From the NCBI GenBank assembly GCA_035253695.1, contig DATFBS010000042.1, positions 1 through 64,000 of the forward strand: a stretch of DNA of 64,000 nucleotides. The letters run 5' to 3'. Below the pieces are notes generated by a model. That model was not told the origin of the DNA, did no database searches, and was given only the letters and a program-made list of their open reading frames with translations. Shown piece by piece: positions 8,907-17,240 of the stretch. Position numbers and translations under genes: made by a program. Within the stretch, counting starts at the first letter, position 1, and each line of letters opens with the position of its first letter. The DNA is from JAICNG01 sp035253695. GTDB lineage: Bacteria > Gemmatimonadota > Gemmatimonadetes > Gemmatimonadales > Gemmatimonadaceae.

Positions 8907-10676
8907 ATGGCGAATTTCGTCGCGATCGTCGATGAGGACGCGGAGCGCCGGCGGAGGTTTGTCCGAAAGATTCGACCGGCATTGGCGTTGGTGGATGGCC
9001 TTGGTCTCGACGAGATCGAAGCCGGCGATTTTGCGGTGGTGTGGGCCGCGGAGCCACGCGCACCGCTCAGTCAAATGCGCTCTGCAAGTGCGGCTGCCAT
9101 CGTTTGGGGCGATGCGATCCCGGCCAACGGAGCACATCGGATAACCGCGCAGGTCCTCTTCGATTCGTGGAAGCCTGCCGGTGCGACCTGTCCACCAGCG
9201 TTCGATGGCTTCTACGCCGCGCTTCGCTTTGACGCCCGAGATGGCGTCACCGTGGGTGCAGACCTCCTCGGCTTTTTCCCCATCTATTACGCCCTGCACG
9301 ATGGGGTGCTGCTGGTCGGCACGTCGGCGCGTCTGTTCCGCGACCATCCGAAGTTCCCACCGCGACTCAGCCCGGCGGGCCTCATCGGGCTCCTACTCAC
9401 TCATGCCCCGTTAGGTGGCCGCGCGCTCCTCGATGGGGTTCGCCGGCTCGCGCCCGGTCACGCCCTCGCATGGCGAAGGGGGACCGACGCGAGGGAGGTG
9501 CGACAGTACACGATTCCCAGCCCCCAGCGGCCCGGTGACCGCACGTCTCAGAGCGCCGCGGAGGAGCTCGATGCCGTGCTGGATCGCACCGTTGAGCGCC
9601 ACCTGTTAGGCGACCACACTCCCGGGCTGCTCTTGTCGGGCGGCCGCGACTCCCGGCTGGTGGCGGGCTACGTTCGCCGTCACCGCGACCGCGCTCACGC
9701 CCTCACGCTCGGGAAGCAAGCCGATTACGAGATGAAATGCGCGACCGCGGTGGCGCGCACGCTCCGCTTGACACACGCCACCGTCGACGTGAAGGAGGCG
9801 CAGTTTCCGGCATTCGCCGAGCTGCAGGCACACTGGGAGCAATTGGGAACCGGATTCGCCAGTGTCCACATGTGGGGCGCGGTGGAGGCGATGCGTGAGC
9901 TTCCACCGCGCTTTTTCAGTGGGTACCACCTGGAAATTCGCGGCAGCGAGTCGATGCCGTCCGCGTTCGATGAGCTTTTCGCAGGATCGAAAAATCGTGG
10001 TTTTCAGGCCGCGACGCTGCGCCGCCTGCTGCGACACGACGCCTCCAGCGAGCTGATAAGCAGTCTCGAGCGAGAGCGGCGAGCGATATACGAAACAAGC
10101 TCGGTCATCGCGGAGGACCGCCCTGCGCACTTTTTCATCGCGCACGATTGGCGCGCGCACGCCGGCGGTGTCCCATGGAAGCTGTCTTTCGGGTCCTGGC
10201 CGATACTTCCCATTCTCGATCGCGGCATCCTCGACACGATCTTCACCCTTCCCGCATCGGCTCTCGCGAATCGGGGCGCCCAGGACGCGATCCTCCGGCG
10301 CCGCTTCCCGCATCTGGCGCGTCTTCCATTGGATCGGAATGCGCATGACACACTCCCTCTTCTCCCTTCGGCGAGGCAGCGGATCGTCCACGCACTGGGA
10401 CGGTTTGCAGCACCCCTCACGCGACGGTTCCCGCGCAACCTCGAGCGTCGGTACTATCATCGCGTCTACGACATCAACGGCCCCGGGTGGCGCGCCATAC
10501 GCCGCCTGGCGGAGCCACATCGCGAGCAGCTCTCGACGCTATTCAACATGGACGCGCTGGCGGAGGTCGTTCCTCCTCCCGACGCGCGCATCGCTGTGCG
10601 GAGCACGATCGCGGACAGCTTCGCGCCAAAGCTCCTGATCGGACTGATGATCTGGTCGGCCGACTATCCCTCCTGA
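8907..10676 (+). CDS. Asparagine-synthetase-like protein lacking the glutaminase cysteine
   Basis: The 589-residue protein has the architecture of AsnB relatives: an N-terminal Ntn-like half (1-200, with VTVGADLLGFFPIYYAL) and a PP-loop ATP-pyrophosphatase half with SGGRDSR at 244-250. The residue after Met1 is Ala, so the Cys2 nucleophile needed for glutamine hydrolysis is missing. The enzyme would need free ammonia or another amine. Similar proteins occur in surface-polysaccharide clusters and as lasso-peptide cyclases; no lasso precursor is apparent nearby, so polysaccharide modification is more likely. It sits between the kinase and the first Cys-motif PP-loop gene in one plus-strand run. 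Confidence 0.85.
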   Translation: MANFVAIVDEDAERRRRFVRKIRPALALVDGLGLDEIEAGDFAVVWAAEPRAPLSQMRSASAAAIVWGDAIPANGAHRITAQVLFDSWKPAGATCPPAFDGFYAALRFDARDGVTVGADLLGFFPIYYALHDGVLLVGTSARLFRDHPKFPPRLSPAGLIGLLLTHAPLGGRALLDGVRRLAPGHALAWRRGTDAREVRQYTIPSPQRPGDRTSQSAAEELDAVLDRTVERHLLGDHTPGLLLSGGRDSRLVAGYVRRHRDRAHALTLGKQADYEMKCATAVARTLRLTHATVDVKEAQFPAFAELQAHWEQLGTGFASVHMWGAVEAMRELPPRFFSGYHLEIRGSESMPSAFDELFAGSKNRGFQAATLRRLLRHDASSELISSLERERRAIYETSSVIAEDRPAHFFIAHDWRAHAGGVPWKLSFGSWPILPILDRGILDTIFTLPASALANRGAQDAILRRRFPHLARLPLDRNAHDTLPLLPSARQRIVHALGRFAAPLTRRFPRNLERRYYHRVYDINGPGWRAIRRLAEPHREQLSTLFNMDALAEVVPPPDARIAVRSTIADSFAPKLLIGLMIWSADYPS

Positions 10677-10701
10677 GGCCTTACGCCGAGTCAGCCAACG
10701 C

Positions 10702-11907
10702 ATGCGTATCGAGCGAATTCGCGAGGACAGGGTCGAGGGGTGGGATCGCATCATGGCTGATGTGATCTGGGAAGATCGCGAGGCGCCTGCACAGACCCTG
10801 GTCATTCAGGCGCGCGATCCGTTCGGAGCCGACCTCCAGCCCAGCTGTGACGCCATGCTCGTCGCGCTTCTTCCGCTTGCGCAGTGGATGGGAGAGCGCC
10901 GCGTGCGGATCGAAGGCACCATCTGCTGCCGCCTGCGCGATGGCCTGGGTGCGGCGACCGACCTGTTCTCACTTTGGTATCAGCGATGTGGCCCCCTTCG
11001 GATCGAGCCATCCCACGGATTTGCGCCGACCGTTCCGCGACGGGAGCCGCGCGCGGCGTCGCTTCTGTCGGGAGGCATCGACGCGCTGTCCCTACTCCGC
11101 GCGAACAGGCTCGAGTATCGCGCCGATCACCCCGGCTTCATCCGCGACTGCTTTCTCCTCTTCGGGTTGAACAGCTTCGATGCGGACGCCGAGGGCCCGA
11201 AAGCGGAGCGGTTGGCCGTCTTCGATGCGCTGGTAGCGCGGATGGAACCGTTCGCGGCCCGCGCCGGGGCGATGTTGATCCCCATCCGGACAAACATCCG
11301 GGCGCTCTATCCCGATTATGTCAGCTGGCAATCGGTAGGATTCGGCGCGGGCATGCTGAGTGCCGCGCTCAGCATGCCGGGGCGCATCGATCGCGTCGAG
11401 CTCGGGTCGGCCGGCGTGGCGATGCGCCAACCTCCGCGCGGGTCCCATCCGTGGCTCGACCATCACTACTCCACGGAGGCGGTGACCGTGCGTCACGCTC
11501 AGGTTCCACTCAGCCGATTCGAAAAGACTCGGCTCGTGAGTGATTGGGCTGACGGGCTCGCGGTCCTGCGCACGTGCTTCTATCAGACGATTCCCGCGCC
11601 GGGCCTGATCAATTGTGGCGAATGCGAGAAGTGCATACGGACCATGTTGGCGTTGGTGGCGCTCGGCAAGCTCGATCGCGCGCCGACGTTCGCCGCCAAC
11701 GATGTCAGCCCGTCGATGCTCGACTGCGTGCACATCGACGATCAGCTCGGGGTGCTCTACTATAGCCAATGCATCGACGCACTGATCGCACGCAACCGTG
11801 AAGACCTGGCGGGCCCGCTGCGGCAGAAGATCGATGCGTTCCGCCGCCGCGAGCGGCGGCAGCGGCTGCGCGCACTCGTGAAGAAGATCGTCCGTTTCGG
11901 GCGGTGA
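10702..11907 (+). CDS. QueC-like PP-loop protein with Cys motif, paralogue A (function unknown)
   Basis: The 401-residue protein has a PP-loop ATP-binding signature SGGIDA at 123-128 and a QueC-like cysteine cluster NCGECEKCIRT with Cys305, Cys308 and Cys311 plus nearby Cys292. The protein at 15115-16308 has the same layout: PP-loop at 124-130, shared HPW motif, and NCGACGKCQRT. The two are distant paralogues in one polysaccharide locus. PP-loop enzymes adenylate a substrate carbonyl for attack by an amine or sulfur donor, and the Cys cluster probably binds zinc. No queuosine pathway gene is nearby, so I do not call it QueC. It starts 25 bp after the asparagine-synthetase-like gene and ends at a word-iterated hairpin. 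Confidence 0.8.
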   Translation: MRIERIREDRVEGWDRIMADVIWEDREAPAQTLVIQARDPFGADLQPSCDAMLVALLPLAQWMGERRVRIEGTICCRLRDGLGAATDLFSLWYQRCGPLRIEPSHGFAPTVPRREPRAASLLSGGIDALSLLRANRLEYRADHPGFIRDCFLLFGLNSFDADAEGPKAERLAVFDALVARMEPFAARAGAMLIPIRTNIRALYPDYVSWQSVGFGAGMLSAALSMPGRIDRVELGSAGVAMRQPPRGSHPWLDHHYSTEAVTVRHAQVPLSRFEKTRLVSDWADGLAVLRTCFYQTIPAPGLINCGECEKCIRTMLALVALGKLDRAPTFAANDVSPSMLDCVHIDDQLGVLYYSQCIDALIARNREDLAGPLRQKIDAFRRRERRQRLRALVKKIVRFGR

Positions 11908-11937
11908 CGCTGGACGCCGATCGCGCGATCCAACGAG

Positions 11938-12050
11938 AATGAGGAACGAGGAACGAGGAATGGGGAGTGAGGAATTCAATCGACTGGCCTTTCGTCCCGT
12001 CGACTTCCTCACTCCTCACTCCTTATTCCTCATTCCTCGTTCTTCATTCC
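11938..12050. repeat. Word-iterated inverted repeat, GAGGAAY family, between convergent genes
   Basis: The left arm (about 11938-11974) and right arm (about 12005-12050) are both made of GAGGAACG / GAGGAATG / GGAGTGAG words in matching order, with a ~30-base centre. The TGA stop of the minus-strand GT2 gene at 12044-12046 lies inside the right arm (GGAATGAAGAACG). The two flanking genes converge on it, so a bidirectional terminator is the simplest role. Confidence 0.88.
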
Positions 12051-12910
12051 GGAGAACGAGGGTCTGACCGCGGAAGGATCAGTCTGGCCAATCGCGACAG
12101 CCAAGTCGCCAGTGTGCGCGCCGACCGCGGAGTACGGTTGCTGTAGGCGACATAATCCGACCAGAAGAAGATCTCGTAGGCGAGTCTCTGGAGCCCCGAC
12201 ACGCGTCGCCGTCGCAGCGCCGCCCGTCGCGCCCTCCACGTATTGCGCGCGCCGGTCTCGCGCTTCGCCACGTCGCGGCTCTGCGAGTCCGGCACTTCGC
12301 GATACCGGTAGAGAATCGCATCGACGAACACCGGGCGCGTGATCTCTTCGAGCTTGTACACGAGGTCGCGATCCTCCGCGTACAGCATGCTGTCGTCCAG
12401 TCCCGCGGTGCGGCGGTACGCCCGTCTGCGGAAGCTCCGAATGTGCCCGACCACGCCATCCAGTAACGCCGTGCTTCCCTCGGGCACGGCCGCTCCCCAC
12501 ACACGCTGCACCGCGAGACGATCGTCGCATGCCGCGAAGCGTGAAAAGACGAACTCGGTGTCTGAATCAGCTTGATACGCGGCCAGCAAGTGCTCGGTCG
12601 CATCCGCGGACACCGCGTCATCCGCATCGAGAATGGCAACGATGTCCGTAGTGGCCTCGGCGATCAGTCGGCGCAGCGTCGCGATGTACCCGAGGTTGTC
12701 GTCGTTGACGAGCATCCGGACTCGGGGATCGCCGCACCGCGCGATTACCTCTCGCGACTCATCGGTGCTCGCGTCGTCCACGACCAACGCCAGCCAATTC
12801 GGATTGGTCTGCGCGACCAGCGAAGACAAGCACTCGCCGATGTACCTTCCCAGGTTGTGATTCGCGATCAGGTACGTGACACTCTCGATCGCGGCGCTCT
12901 GGTCACCCAC
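12044..12910 (-). CDS. Family 2 glycosyltransferase
   Basis: The 288-residue GT2 starts SVTYLIANHNLGRYIGECL and continues with LALVVDDASTDESREVI and the metal-binding DXD-like ILDADDAVSADA. It transfers a sugar from an activated donor in the cytosol, here most likely to the exported polysaccharide. I start at the GTG at 12910, which overlaps the end of the pyruvyltransferase gene by 8 bp; longer starts would lie wholly inside that gene. It is the last gene of the Wzm-PP-loop-Wzt-pyruvyltransferase operon. Its stop codon is provided by the adjacent inverted repeat. Confidence 0.88.
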   Translation of the reverse strand: MGDQSAAIESVTYLIANHNLGRYIGECLSSLVAQTNPNWLALVVDDASTDESREVIARCGDPRVRMLVNDDNLGYIATLRRLIAEATTDIVAILDADDAVSADATEHLLAAYQADSDTEFVFSRFAACDDRLAVQRVWGAAVPEGSTALLDGVVGHIRSFRRRAYRRTAGLDDSMLYAEDRDLVYKLEEITRPVFVDAILYRYREVPDSQSRDVAKRETGARNTWRARRAALRRRRVSGLQRLAYEIFFWSDYVAYSNRTPRSARTLATWLSRLARLILPRSDPRSPE

Positions 12911-13931
12911 GCGCGCGCTCCCGGCTGGTCGCCCGCGTCGGGGTGCCGGCCAGCTCTTCGGCCAGACGCAGCGCTTCGGCCGGTGAATGAGCCCATCGCA
13001 CGTTGTCCACTTCCGCCGTCCACGTTTCGTGGAAGCTCGAGAGCTTGCCGTAGCTGTTGTCGAGCAGCACGTGCGACACGCCCATGAGCACGCACAGGAT
13101 GTGGGCATGCAACCGGTCAGTTATCACGACGCGGCCGGAGGCGAGGAGGTCGAGCCCTCGAGCAAGCCGCTGCCGCGCCAGCGGCGCGTACAGACGCATG
13201 AGAAGTGGTCGAGCCAATGGGGCGAGTCTCTTCCGCCGCACGGCGCCCATGAGCGCATAGCTCAGACGCCGCCGCCACATCGCCGGTTCGTCCAGCCAGT
13301 CCGCGATAACCTCGCCAGTTGGACTCGTCACTCCACCCCGCGACTCCTTGTCTGTTCGCAAGAGCCAAAGCCGCTCGTGAGACGCCCCGGCGGGTCGCGC
13401 GAGCGCGCCAAGAGCAAAGGCGGCATCGGGACTGAGCAGGCTCGGAGCACCGAACTCGGTCCGAGCGATTTCCAGGCTCCGAGCGTCACGGACGAGCAGG
13501 GTGATTTGCCGATGCGCATTGAGGACGCCGCGCGCTCGCTGCAGCGCTTGCCGCTGCTCGAAGTGAATGGTTTGCGGAAGCTGGATGATACGGTTGCCCG
13601 GGAACGACCTGACGATCTCCTCTCGCAGCTCCTGCGACGCCGGCCACAGATCGCCAAAGGTTCCTCCGCCGGCCAGGAGAATGACGCCGGCAGAGCCAAG
13701 GCGGTGTGCGAGCTCGGTGCGGTCATACGTCCGAATGTCGCAGATGTAGCGCGGGAACGGCACGCGCAGCGAAGCGAGACAGGCGAGCTCGCCCAGATAG
13801 ATCGCGCTGTCGCCGACATTCGGATAATTCGGGAAGTCGATGAGGGCGACGCGGTCCGTGGGAGTGACGAGCGGGCGCAACGTCTCCTCGAGGCGTGCGC
13901 GTAACGTGTCGGCGGCGACCAGCGGGTGCAT
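12903..13931 (-). CDS. Polysaccharide pyruvyl transferase family protein
   Basis: The 342-residue protein shows the family pattern: VALIDFPNYPNVGDSAIYLGE near the N-terminus, ILLAGGGTFGDLWP, IIQLPQTIHF, and a C-terminal VITDRLHAHILCVLMG followed by LDNSYGK. The family transfers a pyruvate ketal from phosphoenolpyruvate to sugars of cell-surface polymers. The ATG overlaps the TAA of the upstream Wzt gene (TAATG), so translation is coupled. Position between the ABC-exporter ATPase and a glycosyltransferase supports modification of the exported glycan. Confidence 0.9.
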   Translation of the reverse strand: MHPLVAADTLRARLEETLRPLVTPTDRVALIDFPNYPNVGDSAIYLGELACLASLRVPFPRYICDIRTYDRTELAHRLGSAGVILLAGGGTFGDLWPASQELREEIVRSFPGNRIIQLPQTIHFEQRQALQRARGVLNAHRQITLLVRDARSLEIARTEFGAPSLLSPDAAFALGALARPAGASHERLWLLRTDKESRGGVTSPTGEVIADWLDEPAMWRRRLSYALMGAVRRKRLAPLARPLLMRLYAPLARQRLARGLDLLASGRVVITDRLHAHILCVLMGVSHVLLDNSYGKLSSFHETWTAEVDNVRWAHSPAEALRLAEELAGTPTRATSRERARG

Positions 13932-15118
13932 TACGAGTCGAGGAAACGCATCCGCGGCGCGCTGAAGACCAGACCGAGCGCGGACCGCTGCGAGTCGACG
14001 CCGATCAGCGTCGAGGGGCCGCGCGCGAGCTCGCGTCCGTGCCGCACATCCCAGGCGACTGCCTGTGCCCGATACGTCCCCGGTCCGACGTTCATCTGGA
14101 TATCGATCTCGAGATCGAACGACCCCTGCTTCGGCAATGGGAGACCGCACCCACTCGTGTGAGCGGCGAACACGATTTCCTCCCGAGGGAGAACCCGGAC
14201 TCGAACGCCGACGGCGGCATCCACGCCGCCGTTCGGTTCGACGACGACGCCGCGCACGCCCAGGCGCACTCGCTCACCGGGGCCAACGTGCGCCGGCACC
14301 GGTCCCGTGATCGCAGTGAGCTGGATCGGTGAGGCGTCCTCGGCACGCGGCGCACCCTCACCCACGTACATGGCGACGCACTCCGCCGCGCTCCCCGAGC
14401 AGATGACCCGCCCACGGTTCAGCAGGATCGCCTTGTCACAGAGCTGCATGATCTGGTTGAGCTGGTGCGAGACGACGACGACGGGCGCGCCGCGCCGAAC
14501 CACATCCTGAATGCGCGCGAACGCTTTCTGCTGAAAGGCCAGGTCTCCGACGGCCAGCACCTCATCGATGAGCAGGATGTCTGGCTCGAGATGCGCCGCA
14601 ATGGAGAAGCCGAGTCGGGCGATCATCCCGCTCGAGTAGTGCTTCACCGGTGAATCGATGAACTCGCCAAGCTCTCCGAACGCGACGATCTCGTCGAACT
14701 TGAGGGCAATGTCCCTCCGACGCATGCCGAGCACGGCACCCTGAAGGTAGATGTTCTCGCGTCCCGACAGCTCGTAGTGAAAGCCGGCCGACAGCTCGAT
14801 GAGCGCGCCTACCCGCCCGCGGCCGCGCCCGGCGGCGCGGACGACCGCGTTTCCTTCGTCGGGTCGGAGAATCCCGCTGATGAGCTTGAGGATGGTCGAC
14901 TTGCCCGACCCGTTCGGACCAATGATGCCAAGGGCCTCGCCCGCGCCCACCGAGAAGGACACGTCGCGCAGCGCCCAAAACGGCTCGCGTGAGGCGCCAC
15001 GGCCAACGAGGCGTCGCAACAGCGCGGGAACGGCATCGCTCAGCGTGGTGTGGCGCACCCCTCGATAGAAGCGCTTCGAGACCCGCTCGAACCCGACGAA
15101 GGCGGATGCTGACGTCAT
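13931..15118 (-). CDS. ABC transporter ATPase for polysaccharide export (Wzt-like, with C-terminal sugar-binding domain)
   Basis: The 395-residue protein has a complete ATPase domain at about 5-245: Walker A GIIGPNGSGKST, signature YSSGMIARLGFS, Walker B DILLIDEVLAVGD, and the H-loop VVVVSHQ. The Wzt hallmark LSGRENIYLQGAVLGM is also present. A C-terminal beta-rich domain (about 260-395) resembles Wzt C-terminal domains, which read the end of the O-antigen chain. It works with the permease at 16312-17169. The ATG overlaps the TGA of the PP-loop gene by 4 bp, which puts that PP-loop protein physically inside the exporter operon. Confidence 0.93.
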   Translation of the reverse strand: MTSASAFVGFERVSKRFYRGVRHTTLSDAVPALLRRLVGRGASREPFWALRDVSFSVGAGEALGIIGPNGSGKSTILKLISGILRPDEGNAVVRAAGRGRGRVGALIELSAGFHYELSGRENIYLQGAVLGMRRRDIALKFDEIVAFGELGEFIDSPVKHYSSGMIARLGFSIAAHLEPDILLIDEVLAVGDLAFQQKAFARIQDVVRRGAPVVVVSHQLNQIMQLCDKAILLNRGRVICSGSAAECVAMYVGEGAPRAEDASPIQLTAITGPVPAHVGPGERVRLGVRGVVVEPNGGVDAAVGVRVRVLPREEIVFAAHTSGCGLPLPKQGSFDLEIDIQMNVGPGTYRAQAVAWDVRHGRELARGPSTLIGVDSQRSALGLVFSAPRMRFLDS

Positions 15119-16308
15119 CGATTGCCGCGCAACCGACGGACGAGCGCGCCAGCCGGGCGCCGGAGCGCGTCCACACCCGCGCGAAGGACGCGTCGTCGCG
15201 CGCTCCGCGCCACCGCGCGATCCAGCGCGTGGACGACATCGGAGCGGCCCCTCGTCACGGCGAGTCGCCGAATGTCCTGCACTTCGCGAAGCGCGAATGG
15301 GTGCGAGCAGTCCATCCGCGCGACCTCTCGCACGGTGATGTGTCGTCGAGGAAATGTCGCGCACCGCTCGAGTGCCCCGCAGAGATCGAGCACGAGCATT
15401 GTCCGCTGGCATTTCCCGCACGCGCCACAGTTTGCGTCGGACTGCGCTTCGAAGCACACGCGCAGTGCACGCATCGCGATGGCCGAGGTCGTGAGCGACT
15501 CGATTTTGTCCGTACGCAGGTATTCTGCCGCGTCGAAGACGATGCTCGTGCACCACGTCGAGAATAAAGGATCAGTCACCGGGTGCGACGCCCACGGATG
15601 GAGATCGCGATAGCTCCCGCTGCCGGCGAGATACACGGTGTGAAAGCGACGCTCGAGGGCGAGAGCCACCCCGGCGAATCCGGGTCCATGCGCGAGATAC
15701 GACCACTGTGCGTTCCTCCAGCGAGTCGTGCGCAGGTTCGTCGCGACGTCGATGAGCGGCATCCCCAGCTCGCCGGCGACGCTCTCGTGTCGCTCTCGAA
15801 GCCGATGGAACGCGTCGGCTCCCGTGAGAGGGATGTCGAATCCCCAGACGGTGATCAGCTCATCGATGGAAGCGCGCTGCGCGGGGGGCGCGACCGCGCG
15901 GCGGCGCAGCACCGTGAAGAAGGAATCCACTCCGCCGGAAAAGAACGCGGCCGTCAGCGCGGGCCGTTCGGGTGGCGGGGACGGTGCGACATCCGCTTCG
16001 ATCGCGGGAACGGTCAGCTCCGGGTACCACGTCTGCCAGATTCGCATGAGCCGCTCGGCGTTCTCGAAGAGCGGCCGGTCGACGGGGAGCGGCACGCGAA
16101 GCGACTCGCCGGCGTGCGCTGCCAGCGGCAGCAACGCGGCCACCCAGGGGTTTCCCGACGCCGACAGGTTCTGCGCATACGATCGAGGGACGTCGAACCA
16201 ATACTCTTCGCTCCCCACACTGCCCGTTGCATACCGAACCTCGGCGCGCAGTCGCGCGCGGTCCTTTCCCAACGGCGAATCGTCGACCCGAACGTCGCGA
16301 ACTTCCAT
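15115..16308 (-). CDS. QueC-like PP-loop protein with Cys motif, paralogue B (function unknown)
   Basis: The 397-residue paralogue of the protein at 10702-11907 has PP-loop SGGVDSF at 124-130, an HPWASHP motif, and Cys294, Cys297 and Cys300 in NCGACGKCQRT, with Cys285 just before. Unlike QueC (~230 residues) it has an extra N-terminal domain of about 115 residues with beta character. It is translated between the Wzm permease (3-bp gap) and the Wzt ATPase (4-bp ATGA overlap), so it is an integral part of the export operon. Activation and amidation or acylation of a sugar carboxylate is a reasonable guess, but nothing in the sequence proves the substrate. Confidence 0.82.
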   Translation of the reverse strand: MEVRDVRVDDSPLGKDRARLRAEVRYATGSVGSEEYWFDVPRSYAQNLSASGNPWVAALLPLAAHAGESLRVPLPVDRPLFENAERLMRIWQTWYPELTVPAIEADVAPSPPPERPALTAAFFSGGVDSFFTVLRRRAVAPPAQRASIDELITVWGFDIPLTGADAFHRLRERHESVAGELGMPLIDVATNLRTTRWRNAQWSYLAHGPGFAGVALALERRFHTVYLAGSGSYRDLHPWASHPVTDPLFSTWCTSIVFDAAEYLRTDKIESLTTSAIAMRALRVCFEAQSDANCGACGKCQRTMLVLDLCGALERCATFPRRHITVREVARMDCSHPFALREVQDIRRLAVTRGRSDVVHALDRAVARSARRRVLRAGVDALRRPAGALVRRLRGNR

Positions 16309-16311
16309 CGC

Positions 16312-17169
16312 TCAGATCTCTTCCGCGAATCGAAGCTCAGCGCGGTGGAACAGCAGCCACCCGAGTCCCAGCGTCAGCAGCGCGACCAGGGTCACGCCGA
16401 CGAACGGACCGGACGCGGGGAGCGCATGTCTCAGCAGCACATCCCGATAGGCTTCGATGATCGACGTCATCGGGTTGAGCCGCATAACGACTCCCAGCGT
16501 ACCTCCCACGCGGTCGATCGGGTACAGCACCGAGCTCGCGAACATCCACAACAGCAGAACGAGCTCGAAGACGTACTTGACGTCGGCGTAGAACAGATGG
16601 GCCATCGCGACGATCAGCGCGACGCCAGCCGTGAACGCGACGTGCACCAGCACGACCACCGGCAGAAAGAACACGCTCCAGCCGATCGCGACATCGTAGT
16701 ACGCCATCAACATCCCCATGACGACCGATGCGACGGCGAAATCGAACAGGGCGACCAGGACGGCCGCAAACGGCAGTACCTCGCGCGGAAAGTAGACCTT
16801 GGTGACGAGATCGGGGTTCGAGGTCAACGAGCTCGCCGCCGCGCGAAGGGCGGACGCGAACATCGTCCAGACCAGCAGCCCGGCGTACGCGTACACGGCG
16901 TACGGCATGCCCGTCTCGAGCGGCGCCACGCGCGTGAACACCAGCGTGAACACGATCATCTGCAGCAAGGGGGCGAAAACGGCCCACCCGACTCCCAGGA
17001 TCGCGTTCCGGTAGCGGAGCGACAGGTCTCGACGGATGATGGCGCGGAGCAGCTCGACGTACTCGCCCTGCTCGCGCACCATCTCGAGGAGGTCCACCCG
17101 CAGACGACCCAGAATAGCCACCGATGGGAGAGTTGGAGAGCCGCGTCCTGTCGTTCGCGTCGACATCAT
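16312..17169 (-). CDS. ABC-2 type polysaccharide export permease (Wzm-like)
   Basis: The roughly 285-residue membrane protein has six hydrophobic segments and the family motif YRNAILGVGWAVFAPLLQM after an N-terminal amphipathic stretch (ELLRAIIRRDLSLRY). It forms the channel of the Wzm-Wzt exporter in the inner membrane. Several in-frame ATGs lie at 17166-17247. I chose 17169, which keeps clear of the divergent glycosyltransferase gene, but the start is uncertain. It is the first gene of the minus-strand operon running to 12044. Confidence 0.9.
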   Translation of the reverse strand: MMSTRTTGRGSPTLPSVAILGRLRVDLLEMVREQGEYVELLRAIIRRDLSLRYRNAILGVGWAVFAPLLQMIVFTLVFTRVAPLETGMPYAVYAYAGLLVWTMFASALRAAASSLTSNPDLVTKVYFPREVLPFAAVLVALFDFAVASVVMGMLMAYYDVAIGWSVFFLPVVVLVHVAFTAGVALIVAMAHLFYADVKYVFELVLLLWMFASSVLYPIDRVGGTLGVVMRLNPMTSIIEAYRDVLLRHALPASGPFVGVTLVALLTLGLGWLLFHRAELRFAEEI

Positions 17170-17240
17170 ACTGCCGCCCATGCCCGTTCGTAATGATCTG
17201 GCGTACCTTGTCCACGTCCGACGTCCCTCGACTCCATTCG

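Noticed and set aside
6774..9347. Long open frame antisense to the kinase and the next gene
   Set aside because: An 857-codon frame on the minus strand, but its residues are the mirror pattern of GC-rich coding on the other strand and show no domain.
10702..11907. Calling this QueC (queuosine synthesis)
   Set aside because: Length, extra N-terminal domain and glycan neighbours do not fit; no other queuosine gene is present.
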